A stretch of DNA of 64,000 bases from Lithodes maja (lineage: Eukaryota; Arthropoda; Malacostraca; Decapoda; Lithodidae): assembly GCA_037953745.1 (NCBI GenBank), contig JBAKBP010010364.1:1-64000 (forward strand), read 5' to 3'. Under the pieces are notes generated by a model. It ran no database searches. It was not told the DNA's origin and saw only the letters and a program-made list of their open reading frames with translations. Of this stretch, positions 33,153-44,123 are shown in pieces. The number at the start of each line of letters is the position of its first letter. Position 1 is the stretch's first letter. Position numbers and translations under genes: made by a program.

Positions 33153-33363
33153 CTGAGGGGCACAGGGCCCTGGGTGGGGCTTTGGTTTCCCGGGCGTTTA
33201 CGCACCCTCTCAGCTCCCCGCCATGGAGTGGCTTCGGTCACCCAGGCTTTATTGTGGTCGGCAGGGAGGGTTCTGTGGGGGCGCTCGTTTGTGGCCTTGG
33301 CCTTACTCGGGGCCTTGGGGCTGTTCGGCCAGGCAGCTTGGGGAACAACAACAACAACAACAT
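33153..33363 (+). mobile_element. SINE-like unit sharing the tail of the I-like LINE
   Basis: About 210 bp starting GCTGAGGGGCACAGGGCC and ending GGGCTGTTCGGCCAGGCAGC then TTGGGGAAC(AAC)n. A second copy is at 54091-54300. The last ~40 bases match the end of the I-like LINE at 7724-7775 read on the minus strand. No tRNA-like promoter boxes are visible, so the head could instead be LINE 3' UTR. Confidence 0.6.
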
Positions 33364-34017
33364 GAAGCAAGAGTGACTGACGGCCTGAGATGAAGGAGAG
33401 GAGAAGAAAGAGGTAAGTACTGCTAAATGTGTTATGCACAGATTCAATAAATACATAGATATTATGACACAGAGAAGTGATGGTTGGAGACTCTTGGATG
33501 TCTCATGTGAAGATGGTGATGAAGGATCTTACCAGTACAAGTGATATCTATTGAACAGTGGCCTAGCTCTCCAATAATCTTGTGGCGCGATATAGTACCT
33601 ATTTTATCATCTGAGAGTGGCCCGTCTAGAGGTTGGTCTACAGGGACAATATCAGGGACTCTGAAATGATAATGTTCTAACATATTTCCAACACAGCTTC
33701 AACGACAGAAGGTGGCATGAAAACGTTTAACACTTTTTTGTATTCATGTTTACCTTCTGTTGGGGACCAAGTGACTTTTAGAAAACTAGCTATAAATCCC
33801 TTGAAATAATTCAATTTAAATCGAATTGAATGAATTATCTAAAGTTATCCAGAACACAATGACATCAACATATCGAAACCATTAAGCTCTTACCACTTTA
33901 TTTGGATCAATTAGTTTGTGTGTATCTCTATGTAGCACAACGTGACACACACACACACACACACACTCATGCACAAATGCACACAAACACAAAGGAGTAC
34001 AAAGGAACACAAACAAC
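33364..34017. other. No gene seen; (CA)n
   Basis: Non-coding DNA with a short (CA)n at about 33944-33966 and a few related CACAAA strings just before the next LINE tail. Confidence 0.5.
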
Positions 34018-34051
<34 letters not shown>

Positions 34052-37000
34052 TTTATTCAGTTAGCAATTTACAGAGTTGGTACCACATAGTTTGTTACAA
34101 ATATGACATGTACCAGCCTTGCATAATTCCAACTAAGGATAGCCCAATAAGGCCGTTAGGCGTATTTCCATTGGGGTCCTTGTGGGATTAGGTTAGCTGG
34201 GGAAAAAAAAGGGGAGGATAAAGAAATGGATACTTTAGAAAAAGTATTTCTAGGGGGTTATTTTAAGATACCTTACATCCTATAGTAAATATCAGTAATC
34301 CGTAATCAGTAATCATTTCAGTTTGGTTTGTCTATCTCTTATGTCGCATTTAGTAGTAGACATAAGCTTGGTGCTCCCTTCTCGCAGCTGTCCGGTTCAG
34401 GTGTTCCTTCAGGCTACGTCTGAAGGAATACAGTGTTCTCTTTTCACGGACTGACTGGGGTAGGTCGTTCCAGTCTTTGATGGCGGTGAAGAAGAATGTT
34501 TGCTTACCCTGTCCTTGGATTCTCGGGACCTTAAAATTAAACATCCTGTTTCTTGTATTATGTCCACTCCTCTCATTTGCTTTAACAAAATCATTCTTTA
34601 GGTACTCTGGAGCTCTGTCATAGAAAATTTTGAAGGCATTAGTGAGCCTGATTTGTTTGGCCCTGTCAGCGACATTGAGCATACCTAGTGACTGAAGTTG
34701 TTCCTGGCCAACATGTGATCTGGGTCCTAGGTTCAGCATGAACCTAACCATTTTATTTTGAGTGACCTGAAGTTTGTGCTGTGCTGATTTCGATGATGCA
34801 GAGTACCAGGATGACACAGAATAGTCAAAATGACATTGAACAAGCGCTTGGCAGAGGGTCTTTTTGGTCGCCGCGGGCAAGCATCCCACCTGTCTATACA
34901 GGTATTTTATACGTGCTCTACACTTACTCAGGATAGATTCCAAAATTGTTTCACCTGACAAACTCGCGTCCAGTTTTAGTCCGAGATATTTAACTTGTGA
35001 CACTGTTGTTATAGGAATATCATTACAGTTGACCGAGAAGCCCACAATGTCTTTCAGTTTGCGTTTTGTTCCACATAAGATGGCTTCCGTCTTGCCCAGG
35101 TGAAGAGATAGTCTATTGTCCACAAGCCATTCACTACATGATTCTAGTTCTTTGGAAAGTGAAGCGGCAATACTTATTGGGTCTTTTCCTGAAACCAGGA
35201 GCACGCTGTCGTCTGCATACAGTAATAATTTACATGAGACGCTCAGTTCCATGTCGTTCACATAACAGAGAAAGAGTAAGGGACCAAGGATGCTTCCCTG
35301 CGGGACCCCACAGTTAATTGGCATAGGATCAGATATATTATCATCAATTTTGACTCTTTGGGTTCTACCACTAAGATAAGATTTAAACCAGTTCACAGAT
35401 CCTATGCCCATTGCTTGTAGTTTATTACATAGGATATCATGGTCTACTGTGTCAAACGCTTTTTGTAGATCAAGAAGAACCATACCGGTGTAGTTACCTT
35501 TAGACATTTCTTTACGAATGTGATCCGTTAAGTGGATGAGACAGGAGTCTGTCGAGTACATGCATCTGAAACCTGATTGAAACTTATAGAATAGATCATT
35601 TTGTTTGAGGTAGTGTTCAATTTGGGTGTATACCGCTCTTTCAAGGATTTTAGATACAATATATAATATGCTAACTGGTCTGTAGTTACCAACTTCTAGT
35701 TTATTTCCTTTCTTGAATAGAGGGGTTACAATAGCTTCCTTCAGTTCAGCAGGTACAGTGTTGGTGTTAATTGACAAGTTGATGATGTGAGTTAGGGGGC
35801 CTGCTATACCAATGGCTCCATCTCGTAGAAATTTGGCAGGAATTTTGTCTGGTCCTGTGCTTTTATGTACATTTAGGTTAGACAGCTCGTCAAAAGTGTA
35901 TTTTGGTGTAACATTTTGCAATCCAAATGTGTTTGGGTGTATGTCTTTATCTCTGTAGAAATTTTGAAAGGTGGCCGTTGTTGTCGTGTATTTATTGAGA
36001 GGTTGAGGTAGTTTCTGTGCAAGTGTGTTTGCTATGGAGGTGAAGAAGGAGTTGAAGTAGGTTGAAATTTGTCGTTTATCGTGGCAAATCTGATCATTAA
36101 TGGTGAGAGCAATATTAGTGTTAGACGAATCCCTTGTCTTGTTGCTGTAGCCTGTTGTTTTTAGGTGCCTCCAAAGTTTCTTTGGGTTATTCTGATATTC
36201 CTCTGCCTTATTGTGAAAATAATTAGTTTTCGCTGATTTTATTTTCCTACTTAGTTTATTCCTGGCCCTGTTGAACTCTTGTTTCAGACCTTGATCCTGT
36301 CTATGTTTCGCTAGCCTTTTTAACAGATTGTCTCTGTGTTCCAGATGGTGTAGTATGTCATTGTTGATCCATGGGTCTGACCTTGCTTTAATTCGTATGT
36401 CTTTCAGAGGAGCTATTTCGTCTAGAATGTTTGTGATGATGGTTCTGAATCCAACCCATGCGTCATTAACGTTTGTACTTCCAAACACTGGAGACCAGTC
36501 TGTATTCCATAAAATGTCCAGAAATGTTTCTTTATTGTAGTTTCTGAGTGACCTTGTTTTGATAATCTTGTGATTCTCTAGGGTAATTTTTGTGGTTTTT
36601 CGTGTGCAATATGTGACGAAGTGATCACTTATCCCAGTCTGTATAACCCCTGATTGGGATATTTTGTCCTCTCTGTTACAGTTTATGTGGTCTATTATTG
36701 TGGCAGTGTTCTCAGAGATACGTGTGGGGGTTGTGATGAGTTGTTTATGATTGTGCATTGTCAGTATATGCCTATATTCTCGTACAAGCCTATCATTTCG
36801 TTGTTTGTAACACAGGTTAAAATCCCCTAGTATGATGGATTCATTCCGAGGGTCTAGCGATGACAACGTTCGTTCAAATTTGGTCAAGAATTGTGTGTCG
36901 TCTGGTGGCCTATAGCATACCCCAATTGTGATGGGTCTTGTCCTCGGCAGGCGTAGATCGATCCACAGAGCTTCGTGATTTTCTACATGGAGGTCGGTCC

Positions 37001-37760
37001 TGGTTGTGTGTGTGAGGTTGTTTTTTACATACAGACATACTCCTCCCCCATGCCTATTGCGATCATTCCTAACCATATTGAAACCTTGAATGTTTATTTC
37101 ACCATCGTTTATACTTGAATCCAGCCAGGTTTCTGTGATTGCAATTATTGAAGCTTTGGCCTTATTAGCTAACAAGTTTAATTCTGACAATTTATGGTAC
37201 ATTGATCTGGCGTTAATGTGGATAAGATGGAGCCCTTTGTTGGTGAACACTCTGTATTCATCTTTGATTTTGAATGTGTCCTGGCTGGATTCTGAGTTGT
37301 TAATACTAATTGGTTCATTTACATTAATATTCGGTAATGAATGCAAGGCACATATGTTGCATAGGAATTCCCGTTCTTCACTGTTGGTCTTCTTAGAGAT
37401 GCACTTCATGTGAGCTACAGTTTTACACTTAACACAGTTTATGATCCTTTGTTTTCTTGTTATGAGTGATTCACATATTTCACAAATGATTTTAGGACCC
37501 TTAATAGCTATTTCCCTACATTTATCGCATTCCACTTCTTTTCTGCTAGTAATGTAAGTACATCGATCGTGTACTGTTTCATTACAACTACTACATTGTG
37601 ACGTTGTACAACAGGTCATTCGACCCGTCGAGGTTACTTGCCCTCCAAAACACTGCTGTTCCAAGTGTTGCAACAGTATTTCGGAGAGAATGTTTGAAAG
37701 ATATGAGAAGGAAGTGATGCCCTGGGGCTTAGTTCATGGTAGGGGAAATTATATTAAGAT
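34018..37760 (-). mobile_element. CR1/L2-like LINE, near full length
   Basis: Minus-strand LINE with an open frame of 1107 codons, a ~300 bp 3' UTR and a (TTA)n tail at 34018-34051. The 5' limit is uncertain, near 37700-37760. It borders the 3' end of a CR1-like copy starting at 37801. Confidence 0.75.
34350..37673 (-). CDS. LINE polyprotein: zinc-binding N-terminus, AP-like endonuclease, reverse transcriptase
   Basis: 1107 residues, uninterrupted. Residues ~20-110 hold repeated Cys/His pairs (CSSCNETVHDRC, CDKC, CEIC, CVKCKTVAHMKC, CNIC) like a PHD-type finger region, common in CR1/L2-group proteins. Residues ~148-355 are an apurinic-type endonuclease: N153 in HINARS, E181 in ITETW, D284 and N286 in LGDFN, D328 and the SDH at 349-351, so the catalytic set is present. 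The RT follows: KSTGPDKIPAKFL, LLDLQKAFDTVDHD, GVPQGSILGPLLFL and LLYADDSVLL (about residue 819). The intact frame and complete active sites suggest recent activity. Start chosen as the first Met of the open frame; a separate ORF1 was not found. Confidence 0.85.
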   Translation of the reverse strand: MQHLEQQCFGGQVTSTGRMTCCTTSQCSSCNETVHDRCTYITSRKEVECDKCREIAIKGPKIICEICESLITRKQRIINCVKCKTVAHMKCISKKTNSEEREFLCNICALHSLPNINVNEPISINNSESSQDTFKIKDEYRVFTNKGLHLIHINARSMYHKLSELNLLANKAKASIIAITETWLDSSINDGEINIQGFNMVRNDRNRHGGGVCLYVKNNLTHTTRTDLHVENHEALWIDLRLPRTRPITIGVCYRPPDDTQFLTKFERTLSSLDPRNESIILGDFNLCYKQRNDRLVREYRHILTMHNHKQLITTPTRISENTATIIDHINCNREDKISQSGVIQTGISDHFVTYCTRKTTKITLENHKIIKTRSLRNYNKETFLDILWNTDWSPVFGSTNVNDAWVGFRTIITNILDEIAPLKDIRIKARSDPWINNDILHHLEHRDNLLKRLAKHRQDQGLKQEFNRARNKLSRKIKSAKTNYFHNKAEEYQNNPKKLWRHLKTTGYSNKTRDSSNTNIALTINDQICHDKRQISTYFNSFFTSIANTLAQKLPQPLNKYTTTTATFQNFYRDKDIHPNTFGLQNVTPKYTFDELSNLNVHKSTGPDKIPAKFLRDGAIGIAGPLTHIINLSINTNTVPAELKEAIVTPLFKKGNKLEVGNYRPVSILYIVSKILERAVYTQIEHYLKQNDLFYKFQSGFRCMYSTDSCLIHLTDHIRKEMSKGNYTGMVLLDLQKAFDTVDHDILCNKLQAMGIGSVNWFKSYLSGRTQRVKIDDNISDPMPINCGVPQGSILGPLLFLCYVNDMELSVSCKLLLYADDSVLLVSGKDPISIAASLSKELESCSEWLVDNRLSLHLGKTEAILCGTKRKLKDIVGFSVNCNDIPITTVSQVKYLGLKLDASLSGETILESILSKCRARIKYLYRQVGCLPAATKKTLCQALVQCHFDYSVSSWYSASSKSAQHKLQVTQNKMVRFMLNLGPRSHVGQEQLQSLGMLNVADRAKQIRLTNAFKIFYDRAPEYLKNDFVKANERSGHNTRNRMFNFKVPRIQGQGKQTFFFTAIKDWNDLPQSVREKRTLYSFRRSLKEHLNRTAARREHQAYVYY

Positions 37761-38067
37761 CAATTAGGTTATTGAACAAACACTACTAAAAAAAACATTA
37801 TTTTATTCAATTACAAATTTAATACAGTGAACCTTGGGTTCAGAGCAAGGTACTTGTCTAGGCGAACTTTAAAGGAATCAACAGTGTTGCAGTCTATGAC
37901 ATCTCGAGGAATCCCATTCCACAAGTTGACGACTCGATTGAAGAAGACATTCTTGGGTTCGTTACAGTTGAATTATTTACCAATGATTTTGCAGCCATTT
38001 CCCTGTGCGTAGTTTGATCGGTCAATCGTAAAATATTGATTACAGTTCATGTTGTCGATGCCTTTAA

Positions 38068-38692
38068 CCCGGGAGCTGCGGGGAGACTCTTAAGAGTTCC
38101 CCCGGCGGACTGCGGGAAGACTCTTGAGAGTAAGTAAAATAAAAAATCAACTTTTGACATCGAAAAAAAAAAAAAATATTTTTATTTTTTTATTGTTTTA
38201 TTTTTTTTTGGCCCCTGGGCCATGCAAAATCTCAGTCCTCTACCTCCCCTCCTTCCCCACTTTCCTCCTCTCCTTCAGTTATCACCTATTTTCCCTATTA
38301 TTCCCTTATTCTGAGGTATATTTTCGTGCTAACATTAGCGAGTTGCAAGCAGGGTGTTGTCATCACTGATGGCAAGCGAGTGCAAGAGAGAGAGAGAGAG
38401 TATCGATCGACTGTGTCTCAGTGGCCTTGGGGGAAATTGGCGGGAAAGCAGTTTGCCTCACCCATACATTATACAACTCTCGGGCTATATCTCCGATTTT
38501 GACCATCCAAACGCTGTTTTCACTCGTTTTATTGTTGTTTCAGGTTAATACCTTTATAATCAACCCATAATAGGCGCATATGGATAATTATTAATGCTAT
38601 TAATGGTAAAATGAATATTTTAGTGACGGAAACACCTCAAATACGTCAGCACAGGGGGTCGTTTTCAATTACCCCCATGCGCACTTGTTAGG
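38068..38692. mobile_element. piggyBac-type MITE, family A copy 1
   Basis: 625 bp with TTAA on both sides (38064-38067, 38693-38696). The left end CCCGGGAGCTGCGGGGAGAC carries two copies of a CTGCGGGRAGACTCTT unit, the first including the palindrome ACTCTTAAGAGT. It shares its whole body with 44428-45064, including poly(A), a GCCCCTGGGCCATGCAAAAT segment and an (AG)n run. No coding capacity. The termini match each other only loosely. Confidence 0.8.
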
Positions 38693-39177
38693 TTAATGAT
38701 CTTGAAAACTTGAATAAGGTCACCTCTCAATCTGCATTTGGTTAATGGATATAAATTTAGTTCTTTAACCCTCCAGCCCCGGGGACTATAGCTCGCGACT
38801 GTGCTGCGGTACCGGGTGTTTTGACGATCTTTGGCCTATGTTAACTACTCTGTAAGTCAATGAATATGGCATGTAATGTTGTGAATAAAAAAAAATAATG
38901 TTCCACAAACCTTCCTCTGTCGAATGGCGTTGAGTAGAGGTCTCTAGCCCCTCTGGTTGCATAATGGTGAGCGCGGGAAGACGAGTGCTTTTCTGCGTCA
39001 AATTCTTCCCGCGTTCGAACGCGTCGTCCCGGCCATGGCTACGACGCACCTAGCCGCTCGTCGCGCCAAAGTATTTATCTCCCTTAGACGATTTTAGTGT
39101 TTGATATTGAGAATGTGATGTTTATTTGATATTTTCTAGTTATTTTGAGGCCAATTATATAAAATATGTTTATTAGG

Positions 39178-39862
39178 GTATCACTGTCACTGATATTGCT
39201 AATTTTCACTCGATACCGTACATTTTATTAGTAATTGAGGTAGGTTATTGTTGTATTAGGCACTGATTATTCGTTATTACAGGTGTTTATTATTCTTTGG
39301 TCATCAAGTATTGTGTCTTGTGTCACTTTCACTTTGATAAATATGCTTTAGAGTGTCACTGTCACTGATAATGCTCCTTTGCACTCGATACCGTACATTT
39401 TATTAGTAATTGAGGTAGGTTATTGTTGTATTAGGCACTGATTGTTCGTTATTACAGGTGTTTATTATTCTTTGGTCATCAAGTAATGTGTCTTGTGTCA
39501 CTTTCACTTTGATAAATATGCTTTAGAGTGTCACTGTCACTGATAATGCTCATTTTCACTCGATACCGTACATTTTATTAGTAATTGAGGTAGGTTATTG
39601 TTGTATTAGGCACTGATTATTCGTTATCACAGGTGTTTATTATACTTTGGCCATCACATATTAGGTCTTGTGTCACTTTCACTTTGACAAATATGCTTTA
39701 GAGAGTGTCACTGTCACTGATAATGCTCATTTTCACTCGATACCGTACATTTTATTAGTAATTGAGGTAGGTTATTGTTGTATTAGGCACTGATTATTCG
39801 TTATCACAGGTATTTATTATACTTTGGCCATCAAATATTAGGTCTTGTGTCACTTTCACTTA
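39178..39862. repeat. Tandem array, ~176 bp unit, nearly four copies
   Basis: Units start at TCACTGTCACTGAT near 39181, 39357, 39531 and 39708, each with CTCGATACCGTACATTTTAT and GAGGTAGGTTATTGTTGTAT. The array lies between the left terminus of the piggyBac element and the 3' end of its transposase gene. Copies differ by a few bases only. Confidence 0.9.
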
Positions 39863-40130
39863 GTTATATGATTTGAAAACGTTTTATATACAATTTATTG
39901 TGTCTTTTTTCACTGATTTATATATTTCTATAGGTTCTAATCATATGAATGTCACTTGGTATATACATATGTGTCACTTTCACATATTATTATGGTGTAA
40001 TTGTATTTGTATCAATTTTCTCATAATACATGACTTTTGTATTACAATAAATTGGTTTTCTTCCACTTTTTGCCTATATATAATTATAGTGTACATATTG
40101 TCATTTTATTTGGCAATTTCAGTATGATTA

Positions 40131-43028
40131 TTAGAACTCCAGCTTGGAGTGGTAATCAAAGAAGCACTCTAAAGCACAGAGTGCCACCTTGCACTCCACA
40201 CACTCCATGGTTGACTTTTTACCTGACCTCGGCCTCACCCTGCTGTTGTAGCAGACATGGCACCGCTTCTGCTGTGTTCTTCCTGATTCATTCTGAGGCA
40301 GGGAACCAAGCCTGTGCCTAATCAAGTATTGAGCACACTGCAAGCGGTCGATAACGGCGGGCCCAGGATGTGCCACTGCCCTCTGTGGCGTAGCATACTT
40401 CTCCAGGAGCTCCGTCAACACCTGTTTTTGGAACCTCCGCAGGCTATTGAACTTCAGGGGTGTGTTCACATTCCGAAGCTTGTATATATTGTAGGCATTC
40501 AGAACTGACATGTCCACCATATGCAGAAAGAACTTTTTGTACCATCTGCACGAGGTACGCAGGCAGTCAATGAAGCCTATCTGCATGTCGGACTTGTCCA
40601 CCAGCCTCATGTTGGTGTTGTAGTCCAGGACAGCATCGGGCTTGGTCACCCTGGCCTGGGTGCGGCGATCCACCTTGCCAGTCTCCACCATTTCCCCCTT
40701 GTGGATGGTGGTCAGGAGGTTGACCTTCCGCTGGTCGTGCCAGTGGATAGCCAGAATGGGCCCCGACTTCTTCTTGAACACATCACCTTTTTTGGTCTTT
40801 GGAGGGAAAGGTGGCATGCCCTTCCTTTTCCCTCGTACTGTGCCTACAGTCCCCATCTTGCGCTCATGCAGGTACTGTGAGAGAGTGGGGGACGTGTAAT
40901 AATTGTCCGTGTAGAGGACGTGATTCTTATGAAAGTAGCGGTCCATCATGGCTTGCACCACTGCTCCGCCAAAGCCAATGAGGGGGTCCACAAGCAAGTC
41001 CCCTTCCTTCCCGCTGTAGACCAGGAAGTCCAGGACATAGCCAGTTTGGCAGTCGCACAGCACAAAGAATTTTATGCCAAAGCGATGTCTTTTTGAGGGG
41101 ATGTACTGCCGGAAGCTGAGTTTTCCCCGGAACAGCACAAGAGACTCGTCAATGATGACCTTGCGGAAGGGCTTGAAGTAGGAGGTGAAGCGTTCTCGCA
41201 TCATCTCGTACAACGTCCTAATCTTCCACAGCTTGTCTGGGAGGGGGACGTCAAGGTTGGTGACAAGATGGAGCGCTGCGAGGATATCAAGGTACCGGTC
41301 GCGAGACATATATTTCCCGAAGGCAGGGGTGGATATCAGATCATTGGTGATCCAATAGTCAGGTAACCTATGCTTCTTGTCATGAGGCATTAGCATGGTG
41401 AGTGCCAGGAACACCATGAACTCTTTATGAGTCACTGGGGTCCACTGCCTCATGTGGCCCTTGGTCACCTTGCCCAAAAAGTGGACCTGGAATTGGTGCT
41501 GCTTATTTGTCTCTTTGACAACATAGCCTACCACCTCCTCATCAAAGAAGGCCTCAAATAGTTCGTGTGGTGGAGCATTGGGGCCTGCAGGAAAATTGGG
41601 GGTAATGCCTGAACCCTCCACTACCTCATCAAAAGCTGGTACATCAGGGTTGTATCCATCCTCATCAACTACGTCTTGCCACTGAAAAACGTAGAATGGG
41701 TCTTGTCTACGCTGACGAGGAACTCCAGCTGGTGGCCCAGCACGCCCAGGGCCAACTCGGGAGGCGCGCGCCCTAGGGCGGCGAGGGCGTCGGCCAGGGC
41801 GGCGGGCAGCACGACGGGCAGCACGACGCCGGGCCAAGCGGATGGGTCGAGGGTCGTCGATGTCCATATAGTCATCGTCAGAGTGGTCATCTTGCCCTGA
41901 CGGTGGACCTATGTAATCATGGCCAGAGTCTTCAGAGAGGTGCCCTTCATCATCAGTGGCCCCCACATAATCTGGCGGGGAACCAGTGATGCGTGGGCGG
42001 CGTGCGGGTGGGCGAGGTGGGGAAGGAGTGGCAGGTGAGGCTGTGTCCCCCCGAGGTCCCGGGCTCCTTGGCCTGCGACGAGTGACAGAAAGCAATGATT
42101 CACTGTCACTAGGCCCACGTATTGGTGATGCGAGCTCAAAGACTTCTTCAGGAAGACATGTTGAAGGCGGGAGAGGTGGGGAGGACCGTGGGGAAAGTTG
42201 CGGGGACAGTTGCGGGGACGTATGGCTGGGGCCGGCCGGGTTGGACGCCGCGGGAGCCTCGAACAAAACTCTCTTACTTTTCTTAATTTTCTTTGTATAT
42301 TTCCTACCTTTCCCCTTTTCGGCAACAGTATGTCTCCTGTCGGGGGACCTAGGAGGCAAATAGGCCGAAAGTGGGGGGTCCTCAACCCTTGGCAATGGTG
42401 GGGGTGGTGGGGAAGAATGCGGGGCATCCGGGTCATCTTGGGTGGCGTGGGTAGATAAGGGAGACAATGGCGGACGAGAAGGGTCACCACGCTGACCCTC
42501 ACTCACAGCCTCATCCTCACCAAGTATTTTTGCTTGTTCCCTAGCTGCTGCGGCCGCCTTCTCAAGTATTTTTTGCTTATACAAATGTAGCTTGAAAGGC
42601 GATTTACCTGGGGAAGGGCTTGGAGTCGTGTCACTTATGCGAAATTTGGTGAGTGACCTTGAACTCTCCCACTCACTCACTCTCTCAAGTTCACTGTCTT
42701 TAGGTAAACCAGCTTCCTCAACAACTGGTACATCACCTTCATCACTCTCATCACTGTCATGTTCTCTCGCAAATCCCAGGAATTGCTCTTCTTTGTCACT
42801 CTCATGGCCATAATCACTCGACTTATAATTACTGGAGTCGTCACTGACTTCATCATCAACATTATGCTTGGCATCAGCTCGCTCATAAAGTCTCAAAGTC
42901 GTCTCAATACCTCCGGGAGATAACACATTTAGGCGATGGCGTCGGGGTAAGGCGCGACGAACTAGCAAGGGCGTCGTAGGAAGCACGGTATCGGACACAG
43001 CGGAATCACTATTTGGCGTACTGTCCAT
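40131..43028 (-). CDS. piggyBac transposase
   Basis: 965 residues from the Met at 43028 (MDSTPNSDSAVSD). The open frame extends upstream to 43349, but that part reads through the terminus into LINE sequence. The first ~560 residues are long, acidic, Pro/Ser-rich and end in an Arg-rich block (RRAARRPGRRPRRPRARA). The DDE_Tnp_1_7 catalytic domain follows, with Asp627 (VIIDESL), Asp708 (YTDNYY) and Asp811 (VDKSD), the three catalytic positions of piggyBac transposases. The C-terminus has a Cys-rich domain (CHVC, CVEC, CALECF) as in family members, which binds the termini. The N-terminus is much longer than the ~600-residue family norm. No stop or frameshift was seen, so the enzyme may be functional. 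Confidence 0.9.
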   Translation of the reverse strand: MDSTPNSDSAVSDTVLPTTPLLVRRALPRRHRLNVLSPGGIETTLRLYERADAKHNVDDEVSDDSSNYKSSDYGHESDKEEQFLGFAREHDSDESDEGDVPVVEEAGLPKDSELERVSEWESSRSLTKFRISDTTPSPSPGKSPFKLHLYKQKILEKAAAAAREQAKILGEDEAVSEGQRGDPSRPPLSPLSTHATQDDPDAPHSSPPPPPLPRVEDPPLSAYLPPRSPDRRHTVAEKGKGRKYTKKIKKSKRVLFEAPAASNPAGPSHTSPQLSPQLSPRSSPPLPPSTCLPEEVFELASPIRGPSDSESLLSVTRRRPRSPGPRGDTASPATPSPPRPPARRPRITGSPPDYVGATDDEGHLSEDSGHDYIGPPSGQDDHSDDDYMDIDDPRPIRLARRRAARRAARRPGRRPRRPRARASRVGPGRAGPPAGVPRQRRQDPFYVFQWQDVVDEDGYNPDVPAFDEVVEGSGITPNFPAGPNAPPHELFEAFFDEEVVGYVVKETNKQHQFQVHFLGKVTKGHMRQWTPVTHKEFMVFLALTMLMPHDKKHRLPDYWITNDLISTPAFGKYMSRDRYLDILAALHLVTNLDVPLPDKLWKIRTLYEMMRERFTSYFKPFRKVIIDESLVLFRGKLSFRQYIPSKRHRFGIKFFVLCDCQTGYVLDFLVYSGKEGDLLVDPLIGFGGAVVQAMMDRYFHKNHVLYTDNYYTSPTLSQYLHERKMGTVGTVRGKRKGMPPFPPKTKKGDVFKKKSGPILAIHWHDQRKVNLLTTIHKGEMVETGKVDRRTQARVTKPDAVLDYNTNMRLVDKSDMQIGFIDCLRTSCRWYKKFFLHMVDMSVLNAYNIYKLRNVNTPLKFNSLRRFQKQVLTELLEKYATPQRAVAHPGPAVIDRLQCAQYLIRHRLGSLPQNESGRTQQKRCHVCYNSRVRPRSGKKSTMECVECKVALCALECFFDYHSKLEF

Positions 43029-43980
43029 GATGGCGTCGGGGTAGATACTGTTGTTGTGGCGTCGTTTACGCCGGGTGGCGCCACCTACCGTCCCATGATA
43101 CCAAAAATGTACGCGCGGCATTCGAAAGCACGCACGCAAGCAATGGGCGTTCAAGAGCCCTTCCGGGTTGCGCGGGCCGAGGTTGTTATGGGCGTTCAAG
43201 AGCCCTTCCGGGTTGGAGGGGTTAAGACGTTCCTCGTATGGTTTGTTCCAAAAACAGGGTATCATCTTGGTAACTCTATGTTGAACTCGTTCCAATTTGT
43301 CTATATTTTGTTTATAGTAAGGGCACCAGAACTGAACGCAGTATTCCAAAAGTGGGCGGACTAATGAATTGTAAAGGGTGAGGATAATGTCTTTTGATTT
43401 ATGTTCATATTATCTACCTATGAAACCTATGATTGTGTTTGCCTTCTTAACAACTTCAGCACAATGTTGACTTGGTTTTAAGTTACTGGATATTGTTACT
43501 TCTAAATCGGTTTCTGTATCTACACTCTTTAGCTGGGTGCAATTCATCGAGTAGTCTGCTTTTTCATTGCGGTATCTGATGTGAAGTACTTTAAACTTAT
43601 CTTCATTGAAGCACATTTACCAGATATAAGCCCATTCTGAAAGCTTGTTTAGATTGTTTACATATCTTTAACATGTTCATTTGTCAGTACGGTATTTACG
43701 ATTGTTGTGTCATCTGCAAACTTTGAGATTGTACAGGTGAGACCCTCATCTATGTCGATAATGTAAATTAGGAAAAGGACTGGCCCCAGCACTGATCCTT
43801 GAGGTACAACACTAGTTACATTGGTCCATGTTGATGCTTCCCAATTAATAACTATTCTTTGTTTCCTTTCATCCAATGTTCTATCCACTGTAAAACGCCG
43901 CCTTGTATTCCATGTGCTTCTAATTTCATCACTAATTGTTTGTGTGGAACTTTACCAAAGGCCTTCTGGAAATCTAAGTA

Positions 43981-44123
43981 TTATGTTCCTTCCAACAACC
44001 AACAATACTCCTAAAATCGATTAATGAAATTTTACAAACACATGTGGCAGTCCGTGGACTCGAACCCAGGATGCTCACACCGAAAATCAACACCTTATAC
44101 ATCGCACCACGAAGACAGTTATA
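43981..44123 (-). mobile_element. tRNA-derived SINE (minus) in the CR1-like LINE
   Basis: On the minus strand 44116-44046 has a B box GGTTCGAGTCC (44056-44066) in a tRNA-like arm and an A-box-like TGGTGCGATG. Acceptor stem and anticodon arm are not convincing, so it is SINE-like rather than a tRNA gene. It interrupts the CR1 frame between the motif A region and its upstream part. It shares an AATTTCATT segment beyond the tRNA part with the SINE at 16651-16800. Confidence 0.55.

Larger units (their letters stand above)
38769..43221 (-). mobile_element. piggyBac element, complete-looking
   Basis: 4.45 kb with TTAA at 38765-38768 and 43222-43225. Ends are CCCTCCAGCCCC on the left and, inverted, CCCCTCCAACCC on the right. 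A 28-bp subterminal direct repeat lies at 43143-43170 and 43188-43215 (ATGGGCGTTCAAGAGCCCTT...). A ~176 bp tandem array occupies 39178-39862. It codes for an open transposase of 965 residues and sits inside the CR1-like LINE; LINE coding sense resumes on both sides. Confidence 0.85.

Noticed and set aside
39178..39862. CRISPR-like array
   Set aside because: Units are ~176 bp direct tandem copies without unique spacers, in an animal transposon; it is a minisatellite.
41669..42502. Antisense and alternate frames across the piggyBac N-terminus
   Set aside because: They arise from the GC-rich Arg/Pro coding sequence; no independent support.
43029..43349. N-terminal extension of the piggyBac frame
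   Set aside because: This part translates the element terminus and CR1-like LINE sequence; the Met at 43028 is the first inside the element that leads directly into transposase sequence.
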